A DNA stretch of 64,000 nt from an uncultured Poribacteria bacterium (GTDB lineage: Bacteria; Poribacteria; WGA-4E; WGA-3G), in the NCBI GenBank assembly GCA_951828515.1, contig OX639992.1:4008217-4072216 (forward strand), given 5' to 3'. The position numbers and the translations under genes are program-made. The notes below the pieces were generated by a model. The model was not told the origin of the DNA, did no database searches, and worked only from the letters and a program-made list of their open reading frames with translations. Below, piece after piece: positions 9,305-17,982 of this stretch. Numbering within the stretch: the first letter of the stretch is position 1; the number at the start of each line of letters is the position of its first letter.

Positions 9305-11233
9305 CTATAATTTATCTTGTATTGCCTCAACCAAAGCATCTAAGTTGGTATGCCTGAAGAATTCGGCTAAGCGTTTCTGTCTGAGTTCTTTCGGCAACAA
9401 TATGAACCCCGGAAAACGCTCCTCTGTGAGTTTAAAGACTGCTCTATACGCTCTGCTTGTCGCGTATCCTATTTTAAGCGTATAACTGTCGGTATATTTT
9501 TGTAGATAATCGGTCAGACGCGTCGCGCATTGTTCAATCTGGGCTTTGTTTTTAGGGGAGAGCTGAAAATCGTAACGTACAACAGCGTCCTCTGTCTCAA
9601 ATTCCTCAGGAACGGGACCATAGAGTCCAGAAAGTGTTATTTTGTGGATACGCTCTTGTCCTTCCCCGAAAGCAATTTGAAGTCTGTTTGCGACCATCGT
9701 GTGCGTACGTGATAGTGAGTAAGGTTTCTTTCCAGCACACGGGATCATAAGGAGGATTTCTTTTCCATCAGGCACCATATAATCACAAGGAACCCGAAAA
9801 TCATCGGGAGTATATGCCAGTGAGACCGTTTGAGACTCTCTATCTCCTTGGGCAGTTTGGGTTTTGTTCTCTGTATCCCCGAAGAGTTCCAACTGATTTA
9901 AGCTCTGCTGCGTGTGCTTCGCTTTCGTAGGTGTGGGTGTCTGAATTAACGTGCGAGCCAATCGAACTGCGAGGGTCCTATCGTTTTCAGAGAGCCACGC
10001 TGTCGCACGCCGCAACCCTCGGAAGTTCTGGTATTTAGCAAGGTGTCGGACTAAACCTTCAAGGGCATCGTCTGCCGCGATTGCGGTACGCATTTCATCA
10101 AGAATATCCGCTTCCGTTTGGAAATTATGAAGCCCAATAGCGGCATAGTACTCGCTCTTAAACTTGCCTGTGGAGGTGGCTCTATAACTCTGTTTATCCA
10201 TGAATGCCTGCTGAATTTCCTGAAGCGGATATGCCTCGCAGATGTAACAGCCACAGTCTGTTTCATCCATCTCCATGATTCTGAGTTTCTTTTGGGTGTG
10301 CGGTTGTGAATATGTGAGACTCCGAGACGTGTGAATATACCCAGAACTGTCAAACGTGTCAACGCCGATATAAGCGAGGAGCGGCGTAAGCACACCTGAA
10401 ACACCGAAAGCGTGAATAGGTGTCGTATCTCGTCGGTTATCTGGGATTGCTTGGACGACACCGTTAACCAGTTCCATCACTTCGGAATCGTCTTTACCAC
10501 GTAAAGGCACAAGTGATCCAACAGCCAACCCAAATGAGGGTAATATGCCACTCATTTGCGCAAAGAGTTGACTCACATAGTCCGAGATGTCCTCTCCAGA
10601 TTGACCATGACAGCAGGTATAAAGATAAGGTGCCGTCCGGATTTCGCTTGTGTTTGTTGTCAAGCGTTCTGCCACTCGGACTGCGTTTGTAAGACTCTGT
10701 TGCATCCGCTCTTCAGCTTCTGGACGTGCTAAGTTGGGCGGGAGCGGGTAATCCAAAGAGGCGACTATATCACCCTCAAAGCCTAATTGGAAGTCGAGGA
10801 TGTCCTCCGCCTCTGTTTCCTTGTGAATGCCAAATTCCTGCAGATCCATACCTGTGTTGTACAAAAGTTTGAACCCGCCAGAATCTAAGAAAAAAGCACC
10901 CTCATACACACCATTCTGTTCGCGATAATGCTCTCGCATTGACTTTCCACGCCAATTTTCAAGGTATCGTCCGGTGAGCGGGAAATCGAGAAAATGTAAA
11001 ATCTGAGACAGCATAGGTGTCTGTTGCTGCATCAGAATCTTTAGAATATATTTCCAGACACCACCGCCACGTGCGCTCGTACCCGTCAAGAAATTGATGA
11101 CTGGGTATAGCACTGGCGTTTCAAGTTTTCTATTGTTAGTACTCAACCTGAGTTCACCTATCCGCCCGTGTGGTGTTGAGGTAACTGTATGGTAGGTAGG
11201 GATGGGGGCTTCGGTTTGGGAGTGCTTTGTCAT
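9305..11233 (-). CDS. TGT-fold 7-deazaguanine transferase with ArcS-type motif
   Basis: The 642-aa protein has two parts. Residues about 20-400 are a tRNA-guanine-transglycosylase-like barrel with the general-base loop DSGGF (117-121), the nucleophile region GVDTFD (290-295), a zinc set CGCYIC (327-332) and His369. So the transglycosylase residues appear intact. Residues about 480-642 contain PCAGKKPYSLSRTH (498-511), which matches exactly the PC-X3-KPY-X2-S-X2-H signature of archaeosine synthase ArcS (DUF5591). In archaea ArcS acts on preQ0 at tRNA position 15. In bacteria, TGT homologues of the DpdA type insert preQ0 into DNA. Which substrate applies here is unknown. No queC, queD, queE or dpd partner is visible in the window. 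The ATG at 11233 has a weak ribosome binding site. Confidence 0.8.
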   Translation of the reverse strand: MTKHSQTEAPIPTYHTVTSTPHGRIGELRLSTNNRKLETPVLYPVINFLTGTSARGGGVWKYILKILMQQQTPMLSQILHFLDFPLTGRYLENWRGKSMREHYREQNGVYEGAFFLDSGGFKLLYNTGMDLQEFGIHKETEAEDILDFQLGFEGDIVASLDYPLPPNLARPEAEERMQQSLTNAVRVAERLTTNTSEIRTAPYLYTCCHGQSGEDISDYVSQLFAQMSGILPSFGLAVGSLVPLRGKDDSEVMELVNGVVQAIPDNRRDTTPIHAFGVSGVLTPLLAYIGVDTFDSSGYIHTSRSLTYSQPHTQKKLRIMEMDETDCGCYICEAYPLQEIQQAFMDKQSYRATSTGKFKSEYYAAIGLHNFQTEADILDEMRTAIAADDALEGLVRHLAKYQNFRGLRRATAWLSENDRTLAVRLARTLIQTPTPTKAKHTQQSLNQLELFGDTENKTQTAQGDRESQTVSLAYTPDDFRVPCDYMVPDGKEILLMIPCAGKKPYSLSRTHTMVANRLQIAFGEGQERIHKITLSGLYGPVPEEFETEDAVVRYDFQLSPKNKAQIEQCATRLTDYLQKYTDSYTLKIGYATSRAYRAVFKLTEERFPGFILLPKELRQKRLAEFFRHTNLDALVEAIQDKL

Positions 11234-11300
11234 GCTTTTGTGTAACTTTCAAGTTCTTAAAATCCGTTATAAAAAATCTAAACTCTCTGAATAAAGTGAA

Positions 11301-11322
11301 CGCGAGGTATTAAAACCTCGCG
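11301..11322. repeat. Short perfect palindrome
   Basis: CGCGAGGT, a 6-nt loop ATTAAA, then ACCTCGCG. It sits between the LamG-like gene and the TGT-fold gene and belongs to the GAGGT/ACCTC palindrome family scattered through this window. No T-run follows, so it is not an obvious intrinsic terminator. Confidence 0.7.
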
Positions 11323-11348
11323 CTCTAATTCCTAACAGTGTTTGAAAA

Positions 11349-12071
11349 CTACTTCACGGATTTAAGATGTCCCCAAGTCGTCGCGAGTTTGCTCTTCGCA
11401 TCGACCGGTAACGAGGGACCATCAGGTCCGTAAACGACGACATCATCATACTTAGCAACGGTGCTCCATGTGGCTAAGCCTATTCTCCCAACACCACCCT
11501 CAGTGTCATCGTCAACGGTTGCGACTTCTTCATCGTTGAGAATGACCGTGTAACTATCGGGGGTATTGACAATCTTGATGTTATACCAATCCTTATCTTT
11601 AATGGTGTGAGCACTATTGGCACCGGCTTTGCCGCCCCAAGATTCAACCTGTGAGCGTGAGTTTCCCCATCCGCCGAGGTTCCACCAGTATTCCAACGAA
11701 GGCTTGAGTTTCTCCATACGTGGCGGATGATCCTCAAGTGCTTGTCCGCGCGCTTGCATCAAACCTTGGCACCGGAACATAATCAGGAATCCCTCGGCAC
11801 CACTGGTTTTGCTTCCTCGGACCTCAAAGGTGTAATCGTCCCAGTCGTCCTCCCAGAATTCATCGGCGACGACACTCATGCAATTGGGCGTATTTTGGAG
11901 TTGATGGTATTCATCGTCCTTGAGTTCCCATTCCCCAAAGAGGGCGACCCATTTCTCCGCAGATACTTTTGGATCGTCGAAATTATCCTCAAAATAGGTC
12001 TGCGACATCGCAAGCGCAGCAATGCCGAGCGTAATACCGCAGATGGCGGTGAACAAGTAGCGTCTTTTCAT
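11349..12071 (-). CDS. Secreted DUF1080/LamG-like protein with C-terminal KLATTWG tail
   Basis: A 240-aa exported protein with an N-terminal signal peptide (MKRRYLFTAICGITLGIAALA, probable cleavage near AMS-Q). The body (residues about 28-215) begins FEDNFDDPKVSAEKWV and ends with DDVVVYGP, the pattern of concanavalin-like DUF1080 / 3-keto-disaccharide hydrolase domains common in planctomycete-like genomes. No catalytic residues could be assigned. The last 19 residues (PVDAKSKLATTWGHLKSVK) match the tail of the unrelated secreted protein at 15131-15985. The start is ATG 12071 with AAAGGAG upstream. Confidence 0.75.
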   Translation of the reverse strand: MKRRYLFTAICGITLGIAALAMSQTYFEDNFDDPKVSAEKWVALFGEWELKDDEYHQLQNTPNCMSVVADEFWEDDWDDYTFEVRGSKTSGAEGFLIMFRCQGLMQARGQALEDHPPRMEKLKPSLEYWWNLGGWGNSRSQVESWGGKAGANSAHTIKDKDWYNIKIVNTPDSYTVILNDEEVATVDDDTEGGVGRIGLATWSTVAKYDDVVVYGPDGPSLPVDAKSKLATTWGHLKSVK

Positions 12072-12147
12072 AAGAGTATTCTCCTTTTAGCGTGTACCTG
12101 CTTAGGACATAGTCCCGAAGGACACAGTTAGTTAGTTAGTTAACTGG

Positions 12148-13791
12148 TTAGTGGTTAAGCGAAAACTCAGCTGAATTGAGTAAGACCCAATAGAGGTCTT
12201 CGTAAGCCAAATTCTTGTTTCGGTAAAGACTACGCTCTAAATAGCGTCTAAAATAAGTTTTTTCTTTAGCAGTTGGCAACCTGGATAGGACATTGAGATA
12301 GATATACTCCATCCGTTCAATCGGTTCGCGCCATTTTCCCAATACGTAATTGACAAAACTCCCGTATTCTTCATGACTCGCACTATCATTCACCATATTC
12401 CCATTAATCATCATAAGTGCTTGCGGGATGGTTCCATTGAATGCTTCGATCTCTTCCATTTCACCATTATCGAGTAGAAAAAGAAATTTTTTGAGATGCT
12501 CGCGTTTCATCCGTTCAAGCCGACGCAGCATGCCTTTTCTGTCGTCACCCCCCTGCTTCTTAAGACCTTCCATTCTGACTTGTTGAAGTCTTTCAAAACC
12601 GGTGGCTTGCAGCAAGGAATGGAAGAACTGCTCAGCACTCAGAGGTTTCAGGTAGGCATGGGAGTAATAGAGTTGGTCATCTTTGTTACTCTCATTCGTT
12701 TGCGAACTACGTTGATACGTCTCTGAATTCAGGAGAGTCCGCATCAAGTGTTTTAAGTCGTAACCGTAAATGACGAAATCATTCGCAAGCCACTTCAAGA
12801 GTTCAGGATTGGTAGGTTGATTTTCTTCTCCGAAGCCATCAACCGGCTCGACAAAAGCGCGCCCCATAAAGTGTTTCCAGATGCGATTCACGATTGTTTG
12901 ACTAAAGTAGGGGTTTGATTTATCAGTCACCCACTGTGCGAGTGCTTCTCGCTTTTTGCGGAGCGGTCCTTTGTATTCTGTGCCATCTAAGAAGTGCGGA
13001 CGTATCTGTTTTTCAAGTCTTTCCACCCAAATCACATTTTCTGGTTTATTAGTAATGAGAAAATTATCCATTCTTCTCTCATTACCTGCCATATCCATCG
13101 TCTGGATGTCCCCCTTCCGCTGACTCTCAATACCAGTAAAGAAAGCGGCGATACCGTAGAAATTCTCTTGGCTCCACGCTTCTGTTTTATGATCATGGCA
13201 CTCGGCACACTGCATAGGGAGTCCTAAGAAGAGTCGAGAGGTATGCGAAGTTAGAAAGACCGGCGAACTGTCATAACGCATGATATAGTTCCCCGCGCCG
13301 TTGTCTCGTAACTCACCATCAGCCGCAATAAGTTCCTGAACGAACTGATTGTACAGCATATTCTTGGTCAAGGCATCTCTCACCCAAAACGTTAAGCCAA
13401 TGCGTCGATCATCGCTATCTTCGCGCCTACCGATTAACCAGTTCACCCATAACTCTGTCCAATAGTCAAAGTGAGCATCACTGATCAGCAACTGCTCAAT
13501 CTTTCTTTTACGTTTGTTTGAGGAACCGTCTTTGAGAAAATCCATGACCTCCTCAGGAGTTGGGATCCTTCCCGTCAGATCAAGATGAATTCGACGCAAA
13601 AATTCGGTGTCTTCCGACATCTTTGAAGGCTGGATACCTTCCCTTTTAAGCGAGGCATTGATATATCGATCGAGGTGTTTTGTACTTGATGAAACCTGCC
13701 GTGTCGGGGCGACCGTAGTCTTGGTGCAACTAAGCATCAAGCAGGTAAAAACGAATAGAGAAAGTGAGGATATACCAAAAGAGGTTTTCAC
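12148..13791 (-). CDS. DUF1549/DUF1553 planctomycete-type lipoprotein
   Basis: A 547-aa protein with an N-terminal lipobox (LMLSC, Cys about 22). DUF1549 starts near residue 40 (DRYINASLKREG, then FLRRIHLDLTGRIPTPEE). DUF1553 covers the C-terminal half, with SNPYFSQTIVNRIWKHFMGR and the YQRSSQTNES segment. A single CAECH motif (about residue 195) recalls the cytochrome-type haem site of the family. These proteins are abundant in Planctomycetes and Poribacteria, often near DUF1501 genes and sulfatases; the biochemical role is not established. The start is GTG 13791 with a weak ribosome binding site. No DUF1501 partner is adjacent here; one lies at 60857. Confidence 0.85.
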   Translation of the reverse strand: MKTSFGISSLSLFVFTCLMLSCTKTTVAPTRQVSSSTKHLDRYINASLKREGIQPSKMSEDTEFLRRIHLDLTGRIPTPEEVMDFLKDGSSNKRKRKIEQLLISDAHFDYWTELWVNWLIGRREDSDDRRIGLTFWVRDALTKNMLYNQFVQELIAADGELRDNGAGNYIMRYDSSPVFLTSHTSRLFLGLPMQCAECHDHKTEAWSQENFYGIAAFFTGIESQRKGDIQTMDMAGNERRMDNFLITNKPENVIWVERLEKQIRPHFLDGTEYKGPLRKKREALAQWVTDKSNPYFSQTIVNRIWKHFMGRAFVEPVDGFGEENQPTNPELLKWLANDFVIYGYDLKHLMRTLLNSETYQRSSQTNESNKDDQLYYSHAYLKPLSAEQFFHSLLQATGFERLQQVRMEGLKKQGGDDRKGMLRRLERMKREHLKKFLFLLDNGEMEEIEAFNGTIPQALMMINGNMVNDSASHEEYGSFVNYVLGKWREPIERMEYIYLNVLSRLPTAKEKTYFRRYLERSLYRNKNLAYEDLYWVLLNSAEFSLNH

Positions 13792-13950
13792 GATAAACCA
13801 ATCCCCGAACCTCAGGTTTGATTAGGTTCAGCCATCAGACTTACAACGCACATCTACACAAAATTAATGTGCCTAACGCCTCAGTAATTTAAGTTTAACC
13901 TATTTATTCAGAAGACATCAAGGAAATCTGCAGAGCCACAAAAACAGAGA

Positions 13951-15003
13951 CTACGTCCACCGAACGCCTGTTGGAATGATGTCTACATCTTCACCACGGC
14001 GCATCGCTTCAGCGGCATCGAGGATACTCGCTAAATCGTGTTGTGGTTCAAAGTCCAATAGCGTTTTGATTTTGCTTAAGTCAAACTCGAAATAGAGGGA
14101 TTGCGGGAGTTTCACATCAACAAAATCCTTCTGGTAACGTTCACATAGGTATGGAATTACCTCTTCATGTTTGAAGATACCGTTTCCACCGAGCGTGAAT
14201 TCTTCACCGACAGCGGCATCCTTTTCGATCCCTAAAACCAATCCTTGTACAATATCCCGTATATCGGTGAAATGCTCCTTGTAGGGGCGTCCGTCAGGAT
14301 TACGTTTGAGTATGAATTTCTCCTGCCCGTCCCAGAGGCGTTTGACAGCATCTGCAGTCTCTAACTCAGCAGGATCATCACCTGTATAATTCTTGTACCG
14401 ATTGTAGATATTACTAAAGACGAATTGCCTCGGCAAACTATCTTCGTTGAGGTATTCGCTCGGTTCAATGACGGTTGTGAAACGAAAGACTGTCGAAGGT
14501 ACACCATATTGGTGATGATACGTCATGCATAATTCCTCGCCAATCCATTTGGTAAGGAAATAGGGCATGTGGTGATATTTGGCAACGTTGTCTTCGGTGA
14601 TAAGTTCATTGAAATATCTACCTTTTTCAGTGAGTTCCCAATAAATCGCTTCGGTGCAGGCATAGACAAGGCGGTGAATATTTGGATTGAACTCACGGAT
14701 GCACTCTAAAATATTGAGCGTTCCCATCCCGTTGATTGCCAAGTACTGACGGTTATCAAAAGGACCACCGAAAGCGGCGGCGATATGATAGATGGCATCT
14801 ACGCCGTCAACGGCTTTTTTGACATCCTCGTATTCTCGGAGGTCGCCAAGAACGGTCTCTACACGTTCAGTATCGTCCCATCTTCCGATACGATTGACAT
14901 CCCCTGGGTAGACAAAACTGCGGATATCGTGTCCTTTTTCCAGTAATTTTTTGACAAGGTTGGACCCGATACGGCCTGTGCCGCCCGTGACCAAAATTTT
15001 CAC
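13951..15003 (-). CDS. NAD-dependent epimerase/dehydratase (extended SDR)
   Basis: A 350-aa extended short-chain dehydrogenase/reductase. The Rossmann motif GGTGRIGSNL lies at residues 7-16, followed by VLGDLRE and the AAAFGG segment. The usual YxxxK is not conserved in its canonical position (candidate Y148 in MPYFLTKWIG), with T-K spacing like NAD-epimerases. Substrates of this class are nucleotide sugars or similar. The start is GTG 15003 with TAGGAG upstream. It lies between the two secreted proteins that share a C-terminal tail. Confidence 0.85.
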   Translation of the reverse strand: MKILVTGGTGRIGSNLVKKLLEKGHDIRSFVYPGDVNRIGRWDDTERVETVLGDLREYEDVKKAVDGVDAIYHIAAAFGGPFDNRQYLAINGMGTLNILECIREFNPNIHRLVYACTEAIYWELTEKGRYFNELITEDNVAKYHHMPYFLTKWIGEELCMTYHHQYGVPSTVFRFTTVIEPSEYLNEDSLPRQFVFSNIYNRYKNYTGDDPAELETADAVKRLWDGQEKFILKRNPDGRPYKEHFTDIRDIVQGLVLGIEKDAAVGEEFTLGGNGIFKHEEVIPYLCERYQKDFVDVKLPQSLYFEFDLSKIKTLLDFEPQHDLASILDAAEAMRRGEDVDIIPTGVRWT

Positions 15004-15130
15004 GGCTGTTTCTCCTAAAGGTCAGTAGGGTATAAAAGAATAATACAGTGAAAGGAAGTGCATTACTCTTTTTAGGCATCTTTGACGAATTGTAAGTGAC
15101 CTGGGTCGCTCGCAATTTAACAAAGAGGGT

Positions 15131-15985
15131 TTATTGTAAGCGTTTTATTTCTGCCCATTTCACTGCTAATTTATCTTTCGGTTCTACATCATAAGCGGTG
15201 CTTATGAGTTCTATATTATCTATCGCCCACCACCAATCGTTCTGAGCATCGATAACACCGAAACTAATAGTCATCTCAGCGGCACCGGCAGGATTATCGA
15301 TCGGGATTTCTAACGTTTCGTTTATCTGTTCTCCATCGTTTATTTTTTCCTCTTTGAGTTTAAGGGTAGGAATGGTAACAAGGGTATGCGCGCCTGCATC
15401 AATACCGACACTCTTGAAAAATAGGATCTGTTCTTCTTTACCACCGTCGAAACTCACTGTTATCTCACCGTTTTGGGTGTCTTCGGGGCGCCAACTCGAA
15501 TCCAATGTTAAGACGAGCGATTTCGCGGCTGCGCCCTTAATTTTAATAGGTGGGGTAATTAAGTGTCCGTTCCAACGACTCTGAGCGTCAGGATCGCCAT
15601 TTCCCTCCCAATCGTCCCATTCATCAGGGTCAGAAACGGCTCCTTTACCGACGCCCTTGCCGTCATTGTGTACCCCTGTGAACTCACTCCGCCGCTGGTC
15701 TTCCGCTGTTCGTGTCCACCACTCAAGATCGACAATTGCCCAAGTTCTCCACTCCGGCATCCCGAGGTCCTTAGGATTTTCGTTTGTAATTTCCCAACCT
15801 TCAGGAGGTGTGCCTGACCAAACGTCTTTATCTTTTATCTGCTCCATTATACTTGCTTCGAGTTTCACGTCCTCAAAATCTTCCTCAAGAAGGACAACAT
15901 CACGGCTCCAAATTTGTGGTGCTATAAGACAAAGGGTTATCATAAGAACTACGTGTGTAATAATTCTCGTAGTGCTGCTATTCAC
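15131..15985 (-). CDS. Secreted protein of unknown function with KLAVKW tail
   Basis: A 284-aa exported protein with a signal peptide over residues 1-27 (ending LIAPQIWSR). The body starts with EEDFEDVKLEAS and includes a jelly-roll or concanavalin-like pattern (PPEGWEITNEN, WWWAIDNIELIS). These features recall choice-of-anchor or MAM/LamG-like adhesion domains, but I do not recognise a named family. The tail DVEPKDKLAVKWAEIKRLQ resembles that of the protein at 11349-12071. The start is GTG 15985 with GGAG upstream. There is a 127-bp gap to the SDR gene. Confidence 0.65.
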   Translation of the reverse strand: MNSSTTRIITHVVLMITLCLIAPQIWSRDVVLLEEDFEDVKLEASIMEQIKDKDVWSGTPPEGWEITNENPKDLGMPEWRTWAIVDLEWWTRTAEDQRRSEFTGVHNDGKGVGKGAVSDPDEWDDWEGNGDPDAQSRWNGHLITPPIKIKGAAAKSLVLTLDSSWRPEDTQNGEITVSFDGGKEEQILFFKSVGIDAGAHTLVTIPTLKLKEEKINDGEQINETLEIPIDNPAGAAEMTISFGVIDAQNDWWWAIDNIELISTAYDVEPKDKLAVKWAEIKRLQ

Positions 15986-16119
15986 AATTATGCTCCAAGA
16001 GTTTTAACCCAATAATGATATTGTGACAGCATATTTTGGTAGCCCACCACAAATATTGCTAACACGCAAACATCTTTGTCCTGTAATTTAAACCTCGCTT
16101 TGTAAAAAAAACAGGTCCT

Positions 16120-17757
16120 CTAAAAAGTGACCGCATACCCATCGGTTCTCGGATCTGAACCACCAATAAGCGCGCCCGATTCAGGATGAACCATGATCGC
16201 CTGAGCGCTTCCCGGACCACTCCAATCACCAGCAATTTGGAGTTCATGTCCCCTTTCTCCTAATCCATCCTTGGTATCCGAGGAGAACCGGTTTTCTAAC
16301 TGTAGGTCGTTGGAACAAGTGTGTGGGATAGTAGATTCCATTGGATTCTGCAAGCTCCGCCAGCGCGGGGCAGAGACCGCTTCCTGCGGGGTCATTCCGA
16401 AGTCAAGCATGTGGGTAACGAGTTGAAGATTCGTTTGGACCTGTGTATCTGCTCCGGGGGTGCCGCATGTTAAGACGGGTTGACCGTCCTTTGTTACAAT
16501 GACAGGGTTCATGGTATGACGGACGCGTTTGCCCGGCATCAGGCAGTTGGGATGTCCTTCTTCCAAATGCCAATAGGTCATGCGATTGTTCAAGAGGATA
16601 CCTGTATCACCTGCTATGAGGCTGGAACCGAACCCTGACTGGATACTCTGCAGTATGCAAACGAGATTTCCTGCTTGATCCGCAGTGCAAAAACAGGTTG
16701 TATCTTCGTGTGCCTCTGGACCGCCTGCTGGCACATCAAAAGCCGCCTTATCTAAATCTATCCGTTCCGCTTGTTCAGCGGCGTAGGATTTAGATAACAT
16801 CCCTTCTATCGGGACATCCACCCACTCTGGATCCGCCATATATTTTTCACGATCCGCGAAGGCGAGTTTTTTCGCCTCGACCATCAGATGTACACTTTCG
16901 GCAGTATTGCACCCTAAGGTTTGCAAATCAAAGAGTTCAACCATGTTTAATTCTTGAAGTAAGATATGCCCGCTTGAGTTGGGAGGCATCTCATAAACCT
17001 CGTATCCACGGTAGTTGACGTGTATAGGCTCAGCCCAGTGCGCGTGGTAGTTCGCGAGATCCTCAGCTGTCAGGAGTCCATCGTAGGCACGGCTGAATTC
17101 ACCGATGGCTTTAGCGATCTCGCCTTTGTATAATACATCTCTGCCGTGTTTAGCAATTTTTCGGAGAGTGGTACCGAGGTTTGGATTTGCAAGGAGTTGG
17201 CCCGCGGGGATCGGCTCTCCATCGTTTGTAAAGATAGCGCGCGAATCGGGTTCGGCGGCAAATCGAGCGTTCTCGCCTTTAAGCCCACCCGCAAGTCTGT
17301 GGCTCACCGGAAACCCTTCTTCACAAAGCGAAATTGCCGGTGCGAAAACGTCCTCTAATTTGAGTGCACCGTAGCGTTCGTGTGCGAGGAGCCATGCGTC
17401 AACGATTCCTGGTACTGAAACACTTCGCATCCCTTTCATTGGGATTCCACCGTCTTTGAGGTAAGTTTCTCGGGTAGCGGCACGCGGTGCGGGACCAGTT
17501 CCATTCACCGCCTCGACTTTCCCGGTGTCCGCCCAATAGATAAGAATAAAGCCGTCGCCACCGACTCCAGAGCCAGCAGGTTCAACCATGCCAAGAGCCA
17601 CAGCGGTTGCGATCGCTGCATCAACAGCGTTGCCACCCGCCATCATTGTCTGAATACCAGCCTGCGACGCGAGGACGTGTCCGGATGTAACCATGCCGTT
17701 TCTTCCCATCACAGAGGGACGAAACGCTGAAGCCGTAATACCGTGTGGAGATTGCAT
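16120..17757 (-). CDS. Gamma-glutamyltransferase family protein (copy 1)
   Basis: A 545-aa Ntn-hydrolase that would self-cleave before its catalytic Thr (T353 in HEDTTCFCTAD). N-terminal family blocks are MVTSGHVLASQAG, GGNAVDAAIATA and GSGVGGDGF. It could cleave glutathione-type gamma-glutamyl bonds or act as an acylase. In classic enzymes the motif reads TTH; here it is TTC, which may alter specificity. No signal peptide is visible, so it should be cytoplasmic, unlike E. coli Ggt. The start is ATG 17757 with AAGGAAAATTAAAAA upstream, a site that lies in a duplicated short sequence. A divergent paralogue is at 54313. Confidence 0.92.
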   Translation of the reverse strand: MQSPHGITASAFRPSVMGRNGMVTSGHVLASQAGIQTMMAGGNAVDAAIATAVALGMVEPAGSGVGGDGFILIYWADTGKVEAVNGTGPAPRAATRETYLKDGGIPMKGMRSVSVPGIVDAWLLAHERYGALKLEDVFAPAISLCEEGFPVSHRLAGGLKGENARFAAEPDSRAIFTNDGEPIPAGQLLANPNLGTTLRKIAKHGRDVLYKGEIAKAIGEFSRAYDGLLTAEDLANYHAHWAEPIHVNYRGYEVYEMPPNSSGHILLQELNMVELFDLQTLGCNTAESVHLMVEAKKLAFADREKYMADPEWVDVPIEGMLSKSYAAEQAERIDLDKAAFDVPAGGPEAHEDTTCFCTADQAGNLVCILQSIQSGFGSSLIAGDTGILLNNRMTYWHLEEGHPNCLMPGKRVRHTMNPVIVTKDGQPVLTCGTPGADTQVQTNLQLVTHMLDFGMTPQEAVSAPRWRSLQNPMESTIPHTCSNDLQLENRFSSDTKDGLGERGHELQIAGDWSGPGSAQAIMVHPESGALIGGSDPRTDGYAVTF

Positions 17758-17773
17758 TTTTTAATTTTCCTTT

Positions 17774-17800
17774 TTTTAATTTTCCTTGCGGTTCGTTCAG
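17774..17800. repeat. 27-bp direct repeat, copy 1
   Basis: A 27-bp sequence starting TTTTAATTTTCCTTG and ending GGTTCGTTCAG, repeated at 17949-17975 with one mismatch (C/T at base 16). A shorter third piece (TTTTTTAATTTTCC) is at 17757-17770. Read on the minus strand it carries AAGGAAAATTAAAA, which forms the ribosome binding site region of the gamma-glutamyltransferase gene. Confidence 0.8.
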
Positions 17801-17862
17801 GTCGGTTTGATGGATGAAGTGCCTTTCCGTATATCTAAAAAAAGGGAAACGCCCTATCAAGG

Positions 17863-17917
17863 GAAACGCCCAAGCAAAAACACCCCAAGCAAAAACCCCT
17901 CCATTTCATTACGGGCT
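17863..17917. repeat. Intergenic repeat module shared with 49680-49766
   Basis: Two sub-blocks occur. GAAACGCCCAAGCAAAAAC (17863-17881) is found inverted at 49746-49766. CTCCATTTCATTACGGGCT (17899-17917) is found in direct orientation at 49682-49700 with one mismatch. A partial copy of the first block follows at 17885-17899. This is not a gene; it looks like a remnant of a dispersed intergenic element. Confidence 0.7.
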
Positions 17918-17948
17918 ATACGCTCTTTAAAACCGGAGGAAGACGAGA

Positions 17949-17975
17949 TTTTAATTTTCCTTGTGGTTCGTTCAG
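17949..17975. repeat. 27-bp direct repeat, copy 2
   Basis: Second copy of the repeat at 17774-17800, differing by one base. It lies 7 bp past the stop of the Gfo/Idh gene. The two copies bracket the 148-bp module with the CCCAAGCAAAAAC blocks, as if that module had been inserted with a target duplication. Confidence 0.8.
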
Positions 17976-17982
17976 ATTTCCA

